From: Flavobacteriaceae bacterium PS02334
GTDB lineage: Bacteria > Bacteroidota > Bacteroidia > Flavobacteriales > Flavobacteriaceae
Direction: 5' to 3'
Assembly: GCA_029959295.1 (NCBI GenBank)
Contig: JASCOH010000003.1
Span: 310,001 to 374,000 of the forward strand
Length of the DNA: 64,000 bases
Shown here: in pieces, positions 26,617-34,540 of the stretch
Layout: the number at the start of each line of letters is the position of its first letter
Numbering within the stretch: position 1 is the stretch's first letter
Position numbers and translations under genes: made by a program
The notes under the pieces: model-generated
Databases searched by the model: none
Told to the model about the DNA's origin: nothing
What the model saw: only the letters and a program-made list of their open reading frames with translations

Positions 26617-28023
26617 TTACATATGAATCGGTCTGTTTTCAGTTGCCGCCAATGCCGCTTCTTTAACAGCTTCCGCGTATGTTGGATGCGCATGGCTGCT
26701 TCTGGCAATATCTTCGGCGGAAGCCTTAAATTCCATGGCTATTACAGCTTCTGCAATCAAATCGGCAGTTCTTGCGCCAATCATGTGGATTCCTAATACT
26801 TCGTCTGTTTTTTTGTCAGCAAGGATTTTTACGAAACCATCTGTATCACCGCTTGCGCGAGAACGTCCCAACGCCTTGAACGGGAAACTTCCTGATTTGT
26901 ACTCCACTCCTGCTTCTTTCAACTGCTCTTCTGTTTTACCAACAGCTGCAACTTCTGGCCAAGTATACACTACGCCCGGAATCAAGTTGTAATCGATGTG
27001 CGGCTTTTGTCCGGCGATTGTTTCTGCTACGAAAACACCTTCTTCTTCGGCTTTGTGTGCCAACATTGCGCCTTTGATTACGTCACCAATTGCGTAGATA
27101 TTTGAAACTGAAGTCTGCAAATGGTCGTTAACTTCCACTTGACCTCTTTCAGTGATTTTCACACCTGCTTTGTCAGCATTCAAGCCGTCTGTGTAAGGAC
27201 GACGGCCTACAGAAACTAGAGAATAATCTCCGTCAAGCGTGATTGTTTCTCCTTTTGCGTTTTCAGCTTGCACTTGAACGCCGTCACCATTTCTTTCTAC
27301 CGATTTCACTTTATGTGAAGTGTAGAATTTCATGCCTTGTTTTTTCAAGACTTTTGTCAATTCTTTAGACAAACCAGCGTCCATTCCTGGAATGATTCTG
27401 TCTAAATATTCTACTACAGAAACTTGTGCACCAAGACGAAGATACACTTGTCCCAACTCTAATCCGATAACGCCACCGCCAATAACGATAAGGTGTTTCG
27501 GAACTTCTTTCAAGTTCAAGGCTTCTGTTGAAGTGATGATTTTTTCTTTATCAATTTTGATAAATGGCAATGAAGATGGTTTTGAACCTGTAGCGATAAT
27601 CGTATATTTTGCTTCTAAAGTTTCTGAAGAACCGTCAGTTTTTGCTACATTAATGTGAGTCGCGTCTTCGAAGGAACCAACGCCTTCAAAAACGGTAATT
27701 TTATTTTTGTCCATCAAATATTTGATACCAGAAACATTTTGATCCACAACCGAAGCTTTTCTTGCGATCATCTGCTCGATAGAAAATTTGATTTCGCCAG
27801 AAATTTCGATTCCGTGTTCTTTGAAATGTGTAATTGCATCGTGATAATGGTGCGAAGAATCAAGCAACGCCTTTGATGGAATGCATCCTACATTTAAACA
27901 GGTTCCTCCTAAAGTGCTGTATTTTTCAATGATTGCGGTGTTGAAACCTAACTGCGCCGCACGAATTGCCGCCACATATCCACCAGGTCCTGAACCAATA
28001 ACGACTACGTCAAATGAACTCAT
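26617..28023 (-). CDS. lpdA: Dihydrolipoyl dehydrogenase (E3)
   Basis: The 468-residue flavoprotein reoxidises dihydrolipoamide on pyruvate, 2-oxoglutarate and branched-chain dehydrogenase complexes and in glycine cleavage, passing electrons to NAD+. It has the FAD motif VVIGSGPGGYVAAI, the redox disulfide GGTCLNVGCIPSK (C42 and C47), the NAD motif VIGGGVIGLELGQVY, the second FAD motif IYAIGDVIKGAMLAHKA, and the C-terminal active-site HAHPTYAEAVKEA with its His-Glu pair. The ATG is at 28023. It is monocistronic, with a putative promoter at 28061-28068 and a terminator at 26532-26566. Confidence 0.97.
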   Translation of the reverse strand: MSSFDVVVIGSGPGGYVAAIRAAQLGFNTAIIEKYSTLGGTCLNVGCIPSKALLDSSHHYHDAITHFKEHGIEISGEIKFSIEQMIARKASVVDQNVSGIKYLMDKNKITVFEGVGSFEDATHINVAKTDGSSETLEAKYTIIATGSKPSSLPFIKIDKEKIITSTEALNLKEVPKHLIVIGGGVIGLELGQVYLRLGAQVSVVEYLDRIIPGMDAGLSKELTKVLKKQGMKFYTSHKVKSVERNGDGVQVQAENAKGETITLDGDYSLVSVGRRPYTDGLNADKAGVKITERGQVEVNDHLQTSVSNIYAIGDVIKGAMLAHKAEEEGVFVAETIAGQKPHIDYNLIPGVVYTWPEVAAVGKTEEQLKEAGVEYKSGSFPFKALGRSRASGDTDGFVKILADKKTDEVLGIHMIGARTADLIAEAVIAMEFKASAEDIARSSHAHPTYAEAVKEAALAATENRPIHM

Positions 28024-28060
28024 GATATATATTTTTTTGTGTTTTTAAAAATTTGTGTAG

Positions 28061-28068
28061 CAAAATTA
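28061..28068 (-). promoter_or_regulatory. Putative TAnnTTTG -7 box of lpd
   Basis: On the minus strand the bases read TAATTTTG, an exact match to the Bacteroidota -7 consensus, 37 bases before the lpd start. A TTTG -33 element at the expected distance was not seen. Confidence 0.45.
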
Positions 28069-28118
28069 CGGAAGTTTTTTTGTTTAGGAAGCGTTTTGAA
28101 GTTACTAATTGAGAATAA

Positions 28119-28409
28119 TTAAGGCTTTTTATCCGGATTTCTGCTTGTGTGAAAAACAGAATAAATTACAACTTCGCTTTCAATAATTTCATAGATAATG
28201 ATAAAAGGAAATTTAGCCAAAGGCATTTCCCGATAAACTAATTTTCTCTTAATTGAAAAAAGTTCAGGATTTGATTTCAAGATAGCTAAAGCCATTCTCA
28301 AAGAATTTAGAAATTGTTTTCCTAATCCTTTTTTCCTTGATTCGTAATATTCAATGGATTCTGTAATTTCTAAAGAAGCGAGTTCGGAAATTATGATTTT
28401 AAAAACCAT
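28119..28409 (-). CDS. RelE/ParE-family toxin
   Basis: The 96-residue protein has the ParE/RelE toxin fold pattern: ELASLEITESIEYYESRKKGLGKQFLNSL forming two helices, then a strand block (REMPLAKFPFIIIYEI) and a C-terminal VVIYSVFHTSRNPDKKP, in which the FHTSRNP segment is typical. ParE-type toxins inhibit gyrase, and RelE types cut mRNA; sequence alone does not separate them here. It overlaps the preceding small gene by 11 bases, the normal antitoxin-toxin arrangement. It appears intact. Confidence 0.88.
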   Translation of the reverse strand: MVFKIIISELASLEITESIEYYESRKKGLGKQFLNSLRMALAILKSNPELFSIKRKLVYREMPLAKFPFIIIYEIIESEVVIYSVFHTSRNPDKKP

Positions 28410-28644
28410 ATTTTACTTTTAATTGCTCTTCAAAATCTTCCCAAGATGTTCCAGATTGTTTTCCTGAAAGATATTTTTCTCGTGATTCTTCTACTTTTAA
28501 ATAATGACTTTCGGAAATTGAAGATGCTGATTTTTCTTTAATAATTGCATCAAAAACACTTTCCAAAATTTCTAGCTTTGATTCGTCTTTTAAAATTTTG
28601 CCAAAGTCATTCATCAATTTTTGTCGTAATACTTTAGTTTCCAT
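28399..28644 (-). CDS. Antitoxin partner of the RelE/ParE toxin
   Basis: The 81-residue acidic protein directly precedes and overlaps the toxin gene, the expected position of the antitoxin. It is predicted to be helical, with a C-terminal region (SGKQSGTSWEDFEEQLKVK) similar to the addiction-module component family common in Bacteroidota, in which a tail of this kind wraps the toxin. No clear ribbon-helix-helix or HTH DNA-binding motif can be named with confidence. The assignment rests mainly on gene arrangement. Confidence 0.75.
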   Translation of the reverse strand: METKVLRQKLMNDFGKILKDESKLEILESVFDAIIKEKSASSISESHYLKVEESREKYLSGKQSGTSWEDFEEQLKVKYGF

Positions 28645-28696
28645 GGCTGTTTAGTTTTTATCAAAATTAGATAAATAATTGCAATTCAAGCTTTAT

Positions 28697-30049
28697 TTAA
28701 GAAATTACTTTACCACTTTCCTTATTTGCATTTCTATTCAACAAAATATATCCAGCGATTCCCGCAATAATTGAAGCTGCGAAAATGGCGATTTTGGCTT
28801 GCGTAACTTGTTCTTCATTTGAATAGGCCAAAGTCGTGATGAAAAGGCACATCGTGAAACCGATTCCGGATAAGATGCTGATTCCGAAAAGGTGATTTAC
28901 GGTCATTTTTTTTGGAAGTTTTACTAATTTTAATTTCAGTAAAATAAACGTCACTCCGAAGATTCCTAAAAATTTTCCGACTATCAATCCTGTTGCAATT
29001 CCGAAGAAAATATTGTTTGAAAATAAATCTTCGAAGTTGATATTGAAGACAACTCCGGCATTTGCCAAAGCGAAAATAGGCATTACTAAAAATGAAACTA
29101 CGGGATGCAAACTGTGTTCGAGCCTTTGCAAAGGTGGCATTGCGTGCTTTGTCATCGATTTCATTTTGCCGATAATATGCAATTGATCGTTCGTTAATGT
29201 TGGTCCGTCGAGCGATTCAGTTTCATCTAAATTGGTTGAATATTTTTTGATTTTTTTCAAGAACCCTGTTTCGCTGATTTTTGTAGTCGCCGGAATTGTG
29301 AATGCTACCAAAACTGCTGCAATTGTGGCGTGAACTCCTGATAATAAAAACGGAAGCCAGACACCTAATATTCCGACAATTCCATAGAAAAGCGTACTTC
29401 TGACTCCGAATTTATTGGCAATTACAAGCAATACGAAGAAAATCAAGCCTACAATTAAACTGATGTATGAAATTTCATTGGTGTAAACCAAAGCAATTAT
29501 TAAAACAGCGCCGATGTCATCGACAATCCCGAAAGCGGTAAAAAATATCTTGACTGAAACTGGAACTTTATCTCCTAATAAATATAAAATTCCGAGGACA
29601 AATGCGATGTCACAGGCCATTGGAATTCCCCAACCGCCGATTGCTTCGACATCTGAACCGTTAAATAAATAGAAAATCAAAGCAGGAAAAACCATTCCAG
29701 AAATACCTACAATAATAGGAAGCATTGCATTTTTAAATCCTGATAATTGGCCGTCGACCATTTCGCGTTTTAATTCTAATCCTAATACAAAGAAAAATAT
29801 TGAAATTAATCCGTCGTTAATCCAATGATGCAGGTCATAATCTAAGAAAACAGTATCATTGAAATTTAAGGAAATTCTGTTTTTCCACAATCCTAAAAAC
29901 CATTCTGACCAAGGAGAATTTGCCAGCCCCACCGCAATGATTGTTGCCACCAAAAGTACCACGCCACCCATCACAGAATTGCTGATAAAGGATTTTAAGG
30001 GATTGATTACATATTTGTCAACGGGAGCTTGTTTTAATTGGTCTTGCAT
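28697..30049 (-). CDS. nhaA: NhaA-type Na+/H+ antiporter
   Basis: The 450-residue membrane protein has the length and segments of NhaA: FFFVLGLELKREMVDGQL, GGWGIPMACDIAFVLGIL with the tandem of ion-binding aspartates expected in helix V (here D in ACDIAF, and FGIVDDIGAVL with the DD pair), LSGVHATIAAVLVAFTIP, and a C-terminal LFGISILSGIGFTMCLFI. It exports Na+ in exchange for protons and so helps with pH and salt homeostasis. Twelve hydrophobic helices are apparent. Its ATG follows a TAnnTTTG box at 30073-30080 (minus strand). Confidence 0.96.
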   Translation of the reverse strand: MQDQLKQAPVDKYVINPLKSFISNSVMGGVVLLVATIIAVGLANSPWSEWFLGLWKNRISLNFNDTVFLDYDLHHWINDGLISIFFFVLGLELKREMVDGQLSGFKNAMLPIIVGISGMVFPALIFYLFNGSDVEAIGGWGIPMACDIAFVLGILYLLGDKVPVSVKIFFTAFGIVDDIGAVLIIALVYTNEISYISLIVGLIFFVLLVIANKFGVRSTLFYGIVGILGVWLPFLLSGVHATIAAVLVAFTIPATTKISETGFLKKIKKYSTNLDETESLDGPTLTNDQLHIIGKMKSMTKHAMPPLQRLEHSLHPVVSFLVMPIFALANAGVVFNINFEDLFSNNIFFGIATGLIVGKFLGIFGVTFILLKLKLVKLPKKMTVNHLFGISILSGIGFTMCLFITTLAYSNEEQVTQAKIAIFAASIIAGIAGYILLNRNANKESGKVIS

Positions 30050-30072
30050 AAAAGTCTTTTTGGTGGTTTTCT

Positions 30073-30080
30073 CAAAAATA
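30073..30080 (-). promoter_or_regulatory. Putative TAnnTTTG -7 box of nhaA
   Basis: On the minus strand the sequence is TATTTTTG, matching the Bacteroidota -7 consensus, 23 bases before the ATG. About 20 bases further upstream is ATTG (30101-30104, minus strand), one mismatch from the -33 TTTG. Confidence 0.5.
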
Positions 30081-30141
30081 ACTTTTTAACATTTAAAAAC
30101 CAATGAATCCTAAGGCTTTAGCATTTTTTTGGGAAAGTAAT

Positions 30142-30600
30142 TTACAAGACAAAAGTGGTCGAATTTTTTACTTCTCCAATCATAAAAGTGCTGTGCGTGC
30201 TTCCAATATGCTGTAAAGTAGTCAATTTTGTCACCATAAATTCCCGGTATTCTTCCATGTTTTCTACGCAGATTTTCAAGATGTAATCGTAATCGCCGCT
30301 TACGTGAAAACATTCTAAAACTTCGGTCAATTTGACGACTTCTTTTTCGAATTTCGAGATAAATTCTTTGGTGTGTTGCATCAATTTTAAGTGGCAAAAA
30401 ACTACGAAGCCTTTTTGAATTTTATTCCTATCTAAAAGCACTACGTATTTTTCGATAATCTGTTCCCGTTCTAACTTTTTTATTCTTTCGTAAACTGCTG
30501 TAACGGAGAGATTTAATTTTAAAGAAAGCTCTTTGGTTGTTCTTTTTGAATCTTCTTGTAACAATTTCAGAAGCTTTTTATCGATGTTATCTAAAGTCAT
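30142..30600 (-). CDS. Lrp/AsnC-family transcriptional regulator
   Basis: The 152-residue protein has an N-terminal winged HTH (about residues 3-60; DNIDKKLLKLLQEDSKRT, then LSLKLNLSVTAVYERIKKL) and a C-terminal RAM/AsnC ligand-binding domain (VLECFHVSGDYDYILKI). Such proteins bind amino acids and control their metabolism. It is divergent from the PLP-dependent sulfur amino acid lyase at 30791, with 190 bases between, and likely controls it, as MdeR does mdeA in Pseudomonas putida. That parallel is inference. Confidence 0.92.
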   Translation of the reverse strand: MTLDNIDKKLLKLLQEDSKRTTKELSLKLNLSVTAVYERIKKLEREQIIEKYVVLLDRNKIQKGFVVFCHLKLMQHTKEFISKFEKEVVKLTEVLECFHVSGDYDYILKICVENMEEYREFMVTKLTTLQHIGSTHSTFMIGEVKNSTTFVL

Positions 30601-30790
30601 TTTGGATGAATTTTCGGTTATAAATTAATGTTATGGAAAACAACAGTTTTATAATTTATCAAATTTAGTATTTATAGTTTAATAATCTAAATAAAATATA
30701 ATTGATTGATATTTAATCTATTTATATGTTAGTTTGAAAAATATTTCAATTTCAAAAAATAACCTCAATAACAATTTCAAAACACATACT
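30601..30790. promoter_or_regulatory. Divergent control region between the Lrp-type regulator and the PLP lyase
   Basis: This 190-base, very AT-rich stretch separates the two starts and must contain both promoters and any Lrp-type binding sites. A near-consensus -7 box (TTAGTTTG, one mismatch) lies at 30729-30736. No clear palindrome dominates. An in-frame TTG at 30734 would extend the lyase upstream by 19 low-complexity residues and is not used. Confidence 0.4.
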
Positions 30791-32011
30791 ATGAAAAATT
30801 TCAATCCGGCTGATAACATTCAAGACTTGCAATATTTTGGAGAATTTGGTGGCGTAAATCCTTCGATTTCTGATTCATCAACTTACACTTTCTTGTCAGC
30901 AAAAACCATGTTTGACACTTTCGAAGGAAATGCGGAAGGCTGTTATTTATATTCTCGCCATTCTTCACCAAGCAATTTATATTTGGATAAAGCCTTGGCA
31001 GCAATGGAAGGAACAGAATCTGCAAACGTTGCCGCTTCTGGAATGGGAGCGATTACGCCAACGCTTTTGCAATTGTGTGGCAACGGAGACCATATCGTTT
31101 CAAGTCGAACCATTTATGGCGGAACGTATGCTTTCTTGAAAAATTTCACGCCTAAATTCGGAATCAAAACAACTTTTGTTGACATCACAAAATTGGATGT
31201 TGTCGAAGCAGCAATTACAAAAAACACCAAAGTTTTATATTGTGAAACTGTCAGCAATCCTTTATTAGAAGTAGCTGATATTGCTGGTTTGGCAAAAATC
31301 GCTAAGAGACATGATATCAAATTGGTGGTTGACAATACGTTTTCGCCTTTATCGGTTGCTCCAGCAAAAATGGGTGCTGATATCGTGATTCATAGTTTGA
31401 CAAAATACATCAACGGAAGCAGTGATACCGTTGGCGGCGTGGTTTGCGCTTCGCAAGAATTCATCAATGACTTGAAAAATGTAAACAACGGAGCGAGTAT
31501 GCTTTTAGGTCCGACGATGGACAGTTTGCGTTCGGCGAGCGTGATGAAAAATTTGAGAACTTTGCATATCAGAATGAAACAGCACAGCCATAATGCTCTG
31601 TTTTTAGCTGAAAAATTTGAAGAAGCTGGCTTGAAAACAGTTTATCCTGGTTTGAAAAGCCATCCGAGCCATGAATTGTATAAAAATATGATTAATCCAG
31701 AATATGGTTTTGGTGGCATGATGACTGTTGATGTGGGAACTTTGGACAAGGCCAACGAATTGATGGAATTGATGCAGGAAAGAAATTTGGGTTATTTGGC
31801 GGTGAGTTTAGGTTTTTACAAGACCTTATTTAGCGCTCCGGGAACTTCTACTTCAAGCGAAATTCCTTTGGAAGAGCAAAAAGAAATGGGACTTACGGAT
31901 GGCTTGATTCGTTTTTCAATTGGTTTGGATAATGATATTCAGCGCACTTTTGACATGATGAAAGCTTGCATGGTTGAGCTTGGAATTTTGAAGGAAGCGG
32001 CTTTTGCTTAA
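30791..32011 (+). CDS. Cys/Met-metabolism PLP-dependent enzyme (methionine gamma-lyase-like)
   Basis: The start is set at ATG 30791 (MKNFNPADNIQDLQY), giving 406 residues; the longer frame adds only an Asn/Lys-rich stretch. Motifs are YSRHSSPSNLYLDKALAAME, ASGMGAITP, the PLP aspartate region VVDNTFSPL, and HSLTKYINGSSD with the Schiff-base lysine K205. This is the gamma-subfamily fold type I: methionine gamma-lyase, cystathionine lyases and O-acetylhomoserine sulfhydrylase. The adjacent Lrp-type regulator and absence of sulfate-assimilation genes favour a catabolic lyase releasing thiol, 2-oxobutyrate and ammonia. The specificity is uncertain. A terminator follows. Confidence 0.85.
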   Translation: MKNFNPADNIQDLQYFGEFGGVNPSISDSSTYTFLSAKTMFDTFEGNAEGCYLYSRHSSPSNLYLDKALAAMEGTESANVAASGMGAITPTLLQLCGNGDHIVSSRTIYGGTYAFLKNFTPKFGIKTTFVDITKLDVVEAAITKNTKVLYCETVSNPLLEVADIAGLAKIAKRHDIKLVVDNTFSPLSVAPAKMGADIVIHSLTKYINGSSDTVGGVVCASQEFINDLKNVNNGASMLLGPTMDSLRSASVMKNLRTLHIRMKQHSHNALFLAEKFEEAGLKTVYPGLKSHPSHELYKNMINPEYGFGGMMTVDVGTLDKANELMELMQERNLGYLAVSLGFYKTLFSAPGTSTSSEIPLEEQKEMGLTDGLIRFSIGLDNDIQRTFDMMKACMVELGILKEAAFA

Positions 32012-32030
32012 TTTTTTTAATTTTATATAA

Positions 32031-32070
32031 AATTGCCTTTCTGATTTTTAATTGGGAAGGCTTTTTTTTT
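32031..32070 (+). terminator. Rho-independent terminator of the PLP lyase gene
   Basis: A stem GCCTTTC/GGGAAGGC (32035-32041 with 32055-32061, one G-T pair) is followed by nine T. Confidence 0.8.
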
Positions 32071-32085
32071 GGTTTTAATTTATAA

Positions 32086-32199
32086 GGAACACGGATTTGA
32101 GAAATTTGAGAAATTCTGAATAATTCAACTTTGCTATTAGTTGCGGAATCTGTGTCTAAAAAGAATCAAAATCTGTGCAAATCTGTGTCATCTGTGTTC
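32086..32199. repeat. Intergenic repeat with three 10-base ATCTGTG units
   Basis: At 32171-32200 the word ATCTGTG recurs three times with about 10-base spacing. At the other end (32086-32096) is GGAACACGGAT, an imperfect reverse complement of the last unit, so the whole forms a long imperfect inverted repeat. This wording is one I recall as a dispersed repeat in flavobacterial genomes. It fills the gap between the terminator at 32070 and the peptidase gene. Confidence 0.55.
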
Positions 32200-32287
32200 A
32201 AAAAATATTAAACTTTATAAAATTTGTAACAATCAAAAATTACCACGACTACTATTTTGAGTAAATTAGCGACTTTAATTTTTACAT

Positions 32288-34465
32288 ATGAAAAAAATCA
32301 CATTTTTATCGGTGTTTCTTTTGGTTGGGATTACCGCTTTCGGGCAGAAAAACCTGACTATTGAAGAGGCAACTTCTGGACAATATCGAAATTTTGCTGT
32401 AGAGAGTTTAGTTTCTCCGCAATGGCGAAAAGACACAAAAACGGTCACTTATCTTGACAAAACCTACTCCAATTTAATTGCAAAAAGCGAAGAAAGCAAC
32501 TGGGCAGAAACTACGCTTTTGACGAAAATAGAATTGCAAAACGCTTTAAAAAGTAAATTTTCTTCAGATGAATTTGCTTTGAGAATGCTTCCGTATGCTT
32601 ATTCTTGGATTGATAAAAATACGCTGGAATTTGAGGTTGACGGAAAAAATTCTAAATATCTGATTCAATTTGACATTGTTAAAAAAGAAGTGAAAAATGG
32701 ATTTGCATTTCCTTCTGAGGGCAGAAACCAGACGATTTCTTCAGATGGAAAAAACACGGCTTGGCTGGATGACAATAATATCAAAATCACGAATGCTTCT
32801 GGAACAATTTCAGTAACTTCTGATGAAAATAAAGGCATCGTAAACGGAAGCGATTATACGCACAGGCAAGAATTTGGCATCGCCAAAGGCATGTGGTGGA
32901 GTCCGAAAAGCGATAAATTGGCTTATTACAAAAAGGACGAAACGATGGTTGCCGATTATCCTTTGACCGATTTTAGCGCTAGAATTGCAGCTAACAAAAA
33001 CATCAAATATCCAATGGCTGGAATGAAAAGCGAGGAAGTGACTTTGGTGGTTTATGACGTAAATTCTAAAAAATCATTGACGCTGCAAACGGGCGAGCCA
33101 AAAGAACAGTTTTTGACTTGCATCACTTGGGAACCAAGCGGAAAATTTGTGTATGTTGGGCTTTTAAATAGAGAACAAAATCACTTAAAACTGAACAAAT
33201 ATGACGTTTTAACCGGAGCTTTGGTAAAAACTTTGTTTGAAGAAAAAGCTTCGACTTATGTAGAACCTTTGCACGATTTGACTTTCTTGCCAAACTCAAA
33301 TTCAGAGTTTTTATACAGAAGTGAAAAAGACGGTTTTGAGCAATTGTACCTTTATAATACGGATGGAAAATTGGTTCGAAAATTAGGCTATAACAATGTC
33401 GTAATTACAACTTTATTGGATTTTGATACGGAAGGAAAAAATGTGTTTTACATCGGAACAACCAATAATGGCTTGGACAGACAGTTTTTTAAAGTAGATT
33501 TAAAATCTGGAAAAACTACACAATTGACTTCAGTTTCTGGTTTCCACGACGGAAGCTTGAGCAGTGACGGAACGCTTTTGTTTGACCAATATTCTAATGT
33601 TACAACTCCGAATGAAGTTTCGATTGTGAATTTGAAAACTAAGAAAACGACTAATTTGTTGAAGGCTTCAAATCCATATTTAGGGAAAACAAATCTTCCG
33701 AAAATGGAATTGGTTACGATCACTTCTGCTGACGGGAAAACGCCTTTAAATGGAAGGTTAATTTATCCTGCAAATTTTGACGCAAACAAGAAATATCCTG
33801 TGATGGTTTATGTTTATGGCGGTCCGCATGCGCAATTGGTTCAAAACGAATGGCTTGGTGGCGGTACTTTATTTGATTATTTCATGGCACAAAATGAATA
33901 CGTAGTTTTTACAGTTGACAATAGAGGAAGCGACGCTCGCGGAAAAGATTTTGAACATGTAATCCACAGAAATTTAGGCGTTAACGAAATGGCGGACCAG
34001 ATGAAAGGTATTGAATTTTTGAAATCAAAATCATTTGTCAACCAAGATAAAATTGGTGTTTACGGATGGAGTTTTGGCGGATTTATGACCACTTCTTTAA
34101 TGCTAGATCACAGTGATGTTTTCAAAGTTGGCGTTGCCGGAGGTCCGGTTTGTGACTGGAAATATTATGAAGTGATGTATGGCGAAAGATATATGGATAT
34201 GCCGCAAGAAAATCCAGAAGGCTATGAAAAAACTAATGTTATTAAAAAGGCGAAAAACTTAAAAGGACATCTTTTGATGATTCACGGAGCGCAAGATCCA
34301 GTGGTTGTGCAGCAAAACAGTATGGAATTTATTCAAGCTTGTATAAATGAAGGAAAACAGGTTGATTATTTCTTATATCCTACTCATGAACACAATGTTA
34401 GAGGAAAAGACAGAATTCATTTGAACCAAAAAATTGCTGATTATTTTAATTTGCATTTGAAGTAA
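32288..34465 (+). CDS. S9 family prolyl oligopeptidase, dipeptidyl peptidase IV-like
   Basis: The 725-residue protein has a signal peptide (MKKITFLSVFLLVGITAFGQ) and therefore acts in the periplasm or at the surface. The N-terminal two thirds is the eight-bladed beta-propeller of DPP-IV (DPPIV_N), and the last 250 residues are the alpha/beta hydrolase. The catalytic serine is S595 in GWSFGGFM, the aspartate D670 in GAQDPVV, and the histidine is H700 or H702 in THEHNVRG. It would remove X-Pro or X-Ala dipeptides from peptides. It is monocistronic. Confidence 0.94.
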   Translation: MKKITFLSVFLLVGITAFGQKNLTIEEATSGQYRNFAVESLVSPQWRKDTKTVTYLDKTYSNLIAKSEESNWAETTLLTKIELQNALKSKFSSDEFALRMLPYAYSWIDKNTLEFEVDGKNSKYLIQFDIVKKEVKNGFAFPSEGRNQTISSDGKNTAWLDDNNIKITNASGTISVTSDENKGIVNGSDYTHRQEFGIAKGMWWSPKSDKLAYYKKDETMVADYPLTDFSARIAANKNIKYPMAGMKSEEVTLVVYDVNSKKSLTLQTGEPKEQFLTCITWEPSGKFVYVGLLNREQNHLKLNKYDVLTGALVKTLFEEKASTYVEPLHDLTFLPNSNSEFLYRSEKDGFEQLYLYNTDGKLVRKLGYNNVVITTLLDFDTEGKNVFYIGTTNNGLDRQFFKVDLKSGKTTQLTSVSGFHDGSLSSDGTLLFDQYSNVTTPNEVSIVNLKTKKTTNLLKASNPYLGKTNLPKMELVTITSADGKTPLNGRLIYPANFDANKKYPVMVYVYGGPHAQLVQNEWLGGGTLFDYFMAQNEYVVFTVDNRGSDARGKDFEHVIHRNLGVNEMADQMKGIEFLKSKSFVNQDKIGVYGWSFGGFMTTSLMLDHSDVFKVGVAGGPVCDWKYYEVMYGERYMDMPQENPEGYEKTNVIKKAKNLKGHLLMIHGAQDPVVVQQNSMEFIQACINEGKQVDYFLYPTHEHNVRGKDRIHLNQKIADYFNLHLK

Positions 34466-34484
34466 ATTCAAATTTCTACCCATA

Positions 34485-34525
34485 AAAAAAATCCGTTTAA
34501 GATTTACTTAAACGGATTTTTGTTT
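34485..34525. terminator. Bidirectional terminator between the peptidase and permease genes
   Basis: A perfect 15-bp stem (34487-34501 with 34507-34521; AAATCCGTTTAAG and complement) with a 5-base loop has A on the left and T on the right. Confidence 0.92.
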
Positions 34526-34540
34526 TATAAAGTATGGAAT

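Noticed and set aside
30734-30790. N-terminal extension of the PLP lyase from TTG 30734
   Set aside because: The extra 19 residues are Asn/Lys-rich and leader-like; the conserved protein begins at ATG 30791, and the TTG overlaps a promoter-like sequence.
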